From Rhodococcus sp. IITR03 (GTDB lineage: Bacteria; Actinomycetota; Actinomycetes; Mycobacteriales; Mycobacteriaceae): DNA of 17,701 bases. The position numbers and the translations under genes were made by a program. The stretch lies in assembly GCA_001017865.1 (NCBI GenBank), contig LATQ01000001.1:2730050-2747750 (forward strand), in the 5' to 3' direction. Of the stretch, positions 15,568 through 17,701 are shown piece by piece; the stretch's first letter is position 1; each line of letters opens with the position of its first letter. The notes beneath the pieces were generated by a model. It made no database searches, had not been told where the DNA came from, and saw only the letters and a program-made list of their open reading frames with translations.

Positions 15568-16514
15568 TCAACCTCGAAAAGGTGCGTCTGATAGTCGGAT
15601 CTCAGTTTCCGGGGAGCCGATGGCCTTGAGGAGTCGTTCTAGAGCCTCCCGGCGGAGTTCACGTTCTCCGCCCGGGCCTACGACAATCTCCCGAATCGCG
15701 GGCTGGCCTTCTAGCGTGAGCGGGAAGTGGAGTTTTACGTAGGGGACAAGTCCAACTCCTCCCACACGGAAATGAGTGTCTTCACCTCTGGTATGCCGGT
15801 GAATCAAACGCCATTCCGCCTCTGCCTCAAATGCCCCGTGCTTGACTTCTGCGAGTGTCCTTGAGCACAACGCCCTAAATACATTCGGCCACTCGTAGTC
15901 TTTCGTACCCGCCGCCACGCCTTCCAGTCCTTCGACTACTTCCACGGCTCGCTCCTCCAGAAAGGCATCTGAGTCCTTAGGGCCGTACTTCACCCGGACG
16001 GGTTCCTGGAGAGTGATTAGGCAAGATCGGGATTGGACTTATACATTTCTGTGTCCAGGACTCCGAACTTCCTGAATACGGTTCGATCAAACCCGATGGC
16101 ATACCCGCCGCCGTATCCTCGCCACTGACTGAGTAAGTCTCCCGACTCGCAGAAGCACGTGACGTGCGCGAGGCTCCTCTCGGTGTCAGAACCGTAGGTC
16201 AACTCAAAGCGGCCATCTCGTACGGTCTCCGCCAACTCCCGGAGACGCTCGACCACTTGAGGGGTCCGTGACTCTTCCGCGTGCCTTTCCAGCTTCTCCG
16301 CCAAAGCGGCGGCCCCGTATGTCAATTCGTGGGCGTCATTGAGGTAGCGCGCATCGGTGGCCCAAAGGGTGCCAAATGTCGCGCCCCTCTCGAAGCCGAA
16401 CACAGACTCTTCCGTCCCGGGAAGGGATATGGGACTCCCGATGATTCCGAGCAGACCCGCGGAGTCTGTGTAGTGGTACAGAGTTTCCGGCGGAGTAATT
16501 GCAGTCGTAGGCAT
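15568..16514 (-). CDS. DUF2971 family protein, probable cargo gene (one missing base)
   Basis: Two minus-strand pieces (16514-16017 and 15993-15568) join into one 315-residue protein when one base is restored near 16020. DUF2971 signs in order: ETLYHYTDSAGLLGIIGS at residue 11 onward, TLWATDARYLNDAHELTYG, SLAHVTCFCESGDLLSQWRGYGGGYAIGFDR, then EVKHGAFEAEAEWRLIHR, and IREIVVGPGG near the end. The activity of the family is not established to my knowledge. The N-terminal H-Y-T motif recalls ADP-ribosyltransferase-like folds, but this is only a resemblance. The gene is visibly richer in A/T than its neighbours and occupies the cargo position (right end, opposite strand), where satellites often keep phage-defence genes; that role is inferred. 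Confidence 0.82.
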
Positions 16515-16819
16515 CCGGGGAAGATACCGGACAGACCCGACAGGTTAGTTCGCATCGGACCCGGCTCCGCCGGGACTCTTCTGGACCTCGAGGAGCACCC
16601 ACGGTGCCGGTGTCGAATACCCCATCCCGGAACTTCCCACGGACCGCCTCCCCGCACCGCGTCGGGCCAACACGAGTAGCCCGTACCCGGAAGGGGACGA
16701 GCTTGGTTGGACTCTCCGCGTCATCTGGCCAGACCTGCCGGGAGAGCGCCCCGCCGGTTCGGGGATATGACCGGGCGGGCTGGGTAACGTCGGGCTCCGC
16801 GATAACGACGACGGGCACC
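16515..16819. other. Right-end gap of the element, no convincing gene
   Basis: Between the DUF2971 start and attR. It should contain the minus-strand promoter for DUF2971: TATCTT lies just before the ATG on that strand, without a good -35. A small perfect hairpin CCCGGC-TCC-GCCGGG is at 16560-16574. Open frames on both strands have Arg/Pro-rich, family-less translations. Nothing else was recognised. Confidence 0.5.
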
Positions 16820-16857
16820 ACGTCCGCTATTCACGGGCGTTCGTGGTCGCGTGGACG
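16820..16857 (+). other. attR: left attP arm plus shared 13-bp segment
   Basis: ACGTCCGCTAT (16820-16830) is the inverted partner of the arm in attL. GGTCGCGTGGACG (16845-16857) is the shared segment. Right of the GT at 16846-16847 the sequence is comM coding again. Confidence 0.75.
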
Positions 16858-16941
16858 CTGAGCGACCTCGACGGCTCCGATTCGCCGTCGGCGACGCACG
16901 TCGCTGCCGCACTGGACTTCCGGGATCGTGGTGTCGCATGA
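16846..16941 (+). pseudogene. comM: Displaced 3' end of comM
   Basis: Reading from GTC at 16846 gives VAWTLSDLDGSDSPSATH followed by VAAALDFRDRGVA and a stop at 16941. This fits directly onto ..RGADRALR at the end of the left comM part and has the conserved C-terminal hydrophobic helix with the LDFR motif. It has no start of its own. Its TGA overlaps the ATG of dprA (ATGA), which shows that comM and dprA were translationally coupled before integration. Confidence 0.88.
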
Positions 16942-17701
16942 GCAGGCACGACGACGAACGGCGCCTGGCCTGGGCCTATCTGTCGACCGTCACGCAGGGT
17001 GCGTCACGATCGTTGTCGGCGGCCGTGGAAGCCGGGGGTGTGCTCGAGGTGGCGGCGGCCATCCGGTCGGGTGCGGGCCTCGGTGAACTCTCGGCGCGGT
17101 ACTCGATGCGGGCGCACCTCGACACCGCGGCGCGGGATCTCGACCGTCTGGGGCGGGCCGGTGGGCGACTGGTGACGCCCGACGACGACGAATGGCCCGC
17201 CTGGCAGATGCTCGGCTTCGGCACCCTCGACACCGCCACCGACGCCGAGGGGCCACCCCTCGCCCTGTGGGTGTGGGGGAGCCGGCGGATCGACGAACTG
17301 GCCGAACGTGCAATCGGCATCGTCGGGACCGCGCCGCGAGCGGTTACGGGGAGCACGTCACCGCCGAGATCGCCGGGGATCTCGCCGCCGACGGGTGGAC
17401 GGTCGTGTCCGGTGCGGCCTTCGGCGTCGACGCTGCCGCACACCGGGCGGCGCTCGGGTGGGTGGCACCACCGTTGCGATTCTCGCCTGCGGGTCGATCG
17501 AGCGTATCCGGCGGCACACACGACGATGTTGCGGCGGATCTCCGAATCCGGCCTCGTGGTCAGCGAGTATCCGCCGGGTACGACTCCGGCGCGGTACCGG
17601 TTCCTCGCCCGCAACCGGCTGATCGCGGCGTTGTCCGCCGCGGGCGCGGTCGTCGTCGAGGCGGGGCTGGGCGCAGCGGGGCGCGCAACACCGCGGCGTG
17701 G
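16938..17701 (+). CDS. dprA: DNA processing protein DprA, partial (runs off the window, frame broken)
   Basis: DprA/Smf binds single-stranded DNA and loads RecA in transforming bacteria. The start MSRHDDERRLAWAYLSTVTQGAS follows the comM stub by an ATGA overlap. The Rossmann-fold signs appear in successive frames: AIGIVGTRAASGYGEHVTAEIA, GWTVVSGAAFGVDAAAHRAAL, GTTVAILACGVDRAYPAAHTTML, then SEYPPGTTPARYRFLARNRLIAALSAAGAVVVEAG. Missing bases near 17330, 17458, 17494 and 17670 explain the changes. The window cuts the gene inside the conserved domain. Its former upstream operon is now separated by about 9 kb of element DNA, so its expression may be changed. Confidence 0.9.
   Translation, partial: MSRHDDERRLAWAYLSTVTQGASRSLSAAVEAGGVLEVAAAIRSGAGLGELSARYSMRAHLDTAARDLDRLGRAGGRLVTPDDDEWPAWQMLGFGTLDTATDAEGPPLALWVWGSRRIDELAERAIGIVGTAPRAVTGSTSPPRSPGISPPTGGRSCPVRPSASTLPHTGRRSGGWHHRCDSRLRVDRAYPAAHTTMLRRISESGLVVSEYPPGTTPARYRFLARNRLIAALSAAGAVVVEAGLGAAGRATPRR

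Larger units (their letters stand above)
7890..16847 (+). mobile_element. Integrated PhiRv1-like / capsid-encoding phage satellite-type element, about 8.96 kb
   Basis: Boundaries are set by splitting of one host gene: comM runs into the left end and its in-frame 3' remainder resumes at the right end. The content is phage-like: serine integrase, RepA-like ATPase with a repeat-rich putative origin, WhiB-like regulator, HNH nuclease, small terminase, HK97-type capsid, and cargo genes on the opposite strand at the right end. Portal, large terminase, protease, tail and lysis genes are absent, so it cannot form a full virion alone. Size and gene order recall PhiRv1/PhiRv2 of Mycobacterium tuberculosis. 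Calling it a helper-dependent satellite is inference from missing genes. Confidence 0.88.

Noticed and set aside
16336..16821. 161-residue minus-strand frame upstream of and overlapping DUF2971
   Set aside because: It overlaps a well-supported DUF2971 start, and its own translation has no recognisable motif. Kept only as a weak possibility for the 16515-16820 gap.
7890..16847. Transposon or insertion sequence
   Set aside because: No transposase, no terminal inverted repeats and no target duplication typical of transposition; the ends fit serine-integrase att sites.

Overview
The window is high-GC actinobacterial DNA, best matched by Rhodococcus or a close relative in the Mycobacteriales. This rests on the conserved order rplS - lepB - rnhB - DUF2469 - yraN - comM - dprA, the high G/C content in third codon positions, GTG starts, GTGA/ATGA overlaps and apparently leaderless promoters. 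No species can be named from the sequence alone.

Layout. (1) 44-7910, host chromosome: tex, a multi-pass membrane protein, rplS with its terminator, lepB, rnhB, a DUF2469 gene, yraN and comM (Mg-chelatase-like). (2) About 7890-16847, an integrated element of about 8.96 kb. It cuts comM close to its 3' end, leaving an orphan 3' stub (16846-16941) in front of dprA. (3) 16938-17701, the start of dprA, cut by the window end.

The element is compact and resembles the small PhiRv1/PhiRv2 prophage-like elements of mycobacteria and the capsid-encoding phage satellites. Left to right it carries: a large serine integrase next to attL, a leader region with a hairpin over the ribosome binding site, two small proteins, a RepA-like RecA-fold ATPase, a 300-bp tract of 12-bp repeats in two opposed arrays that looks like a replication origin, a 96-residue unknown protein, a WhiB-like Fe-S protein, an HNH endonuclease, very small coupled frames, a 105-residue helical protein, a P27-type small terminase, a structured gap, an HK97-type major capsid protein, tandem terminator hairpins, and two cargo genes on the opposite strand (a small zinc-ribbon protein and a DUF2971 protein). 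No portal, large terminase, protease or tail gene is present. The inferred life cycle is site-specific excision, self-directed replication from the repeat tract, its own capsid and packaging specificity, and dependence on a helper phage for the rest. The reconstructed attP has 11-bp inverted arms whose exact centre is a GT dinucleotide inside a 13-bp segment shared by both ends.

Quality note. About two thirds of the genes are broken by single missing bases, nearly all in runs of G or C and affecting host housekeeping genes and element alike. Restoring one base per break gives full-length proteins of normal size. These are almost certainly sequencing or assembly deletions, not decay, so the broken genes are annotated as whole genes with the break positions given.
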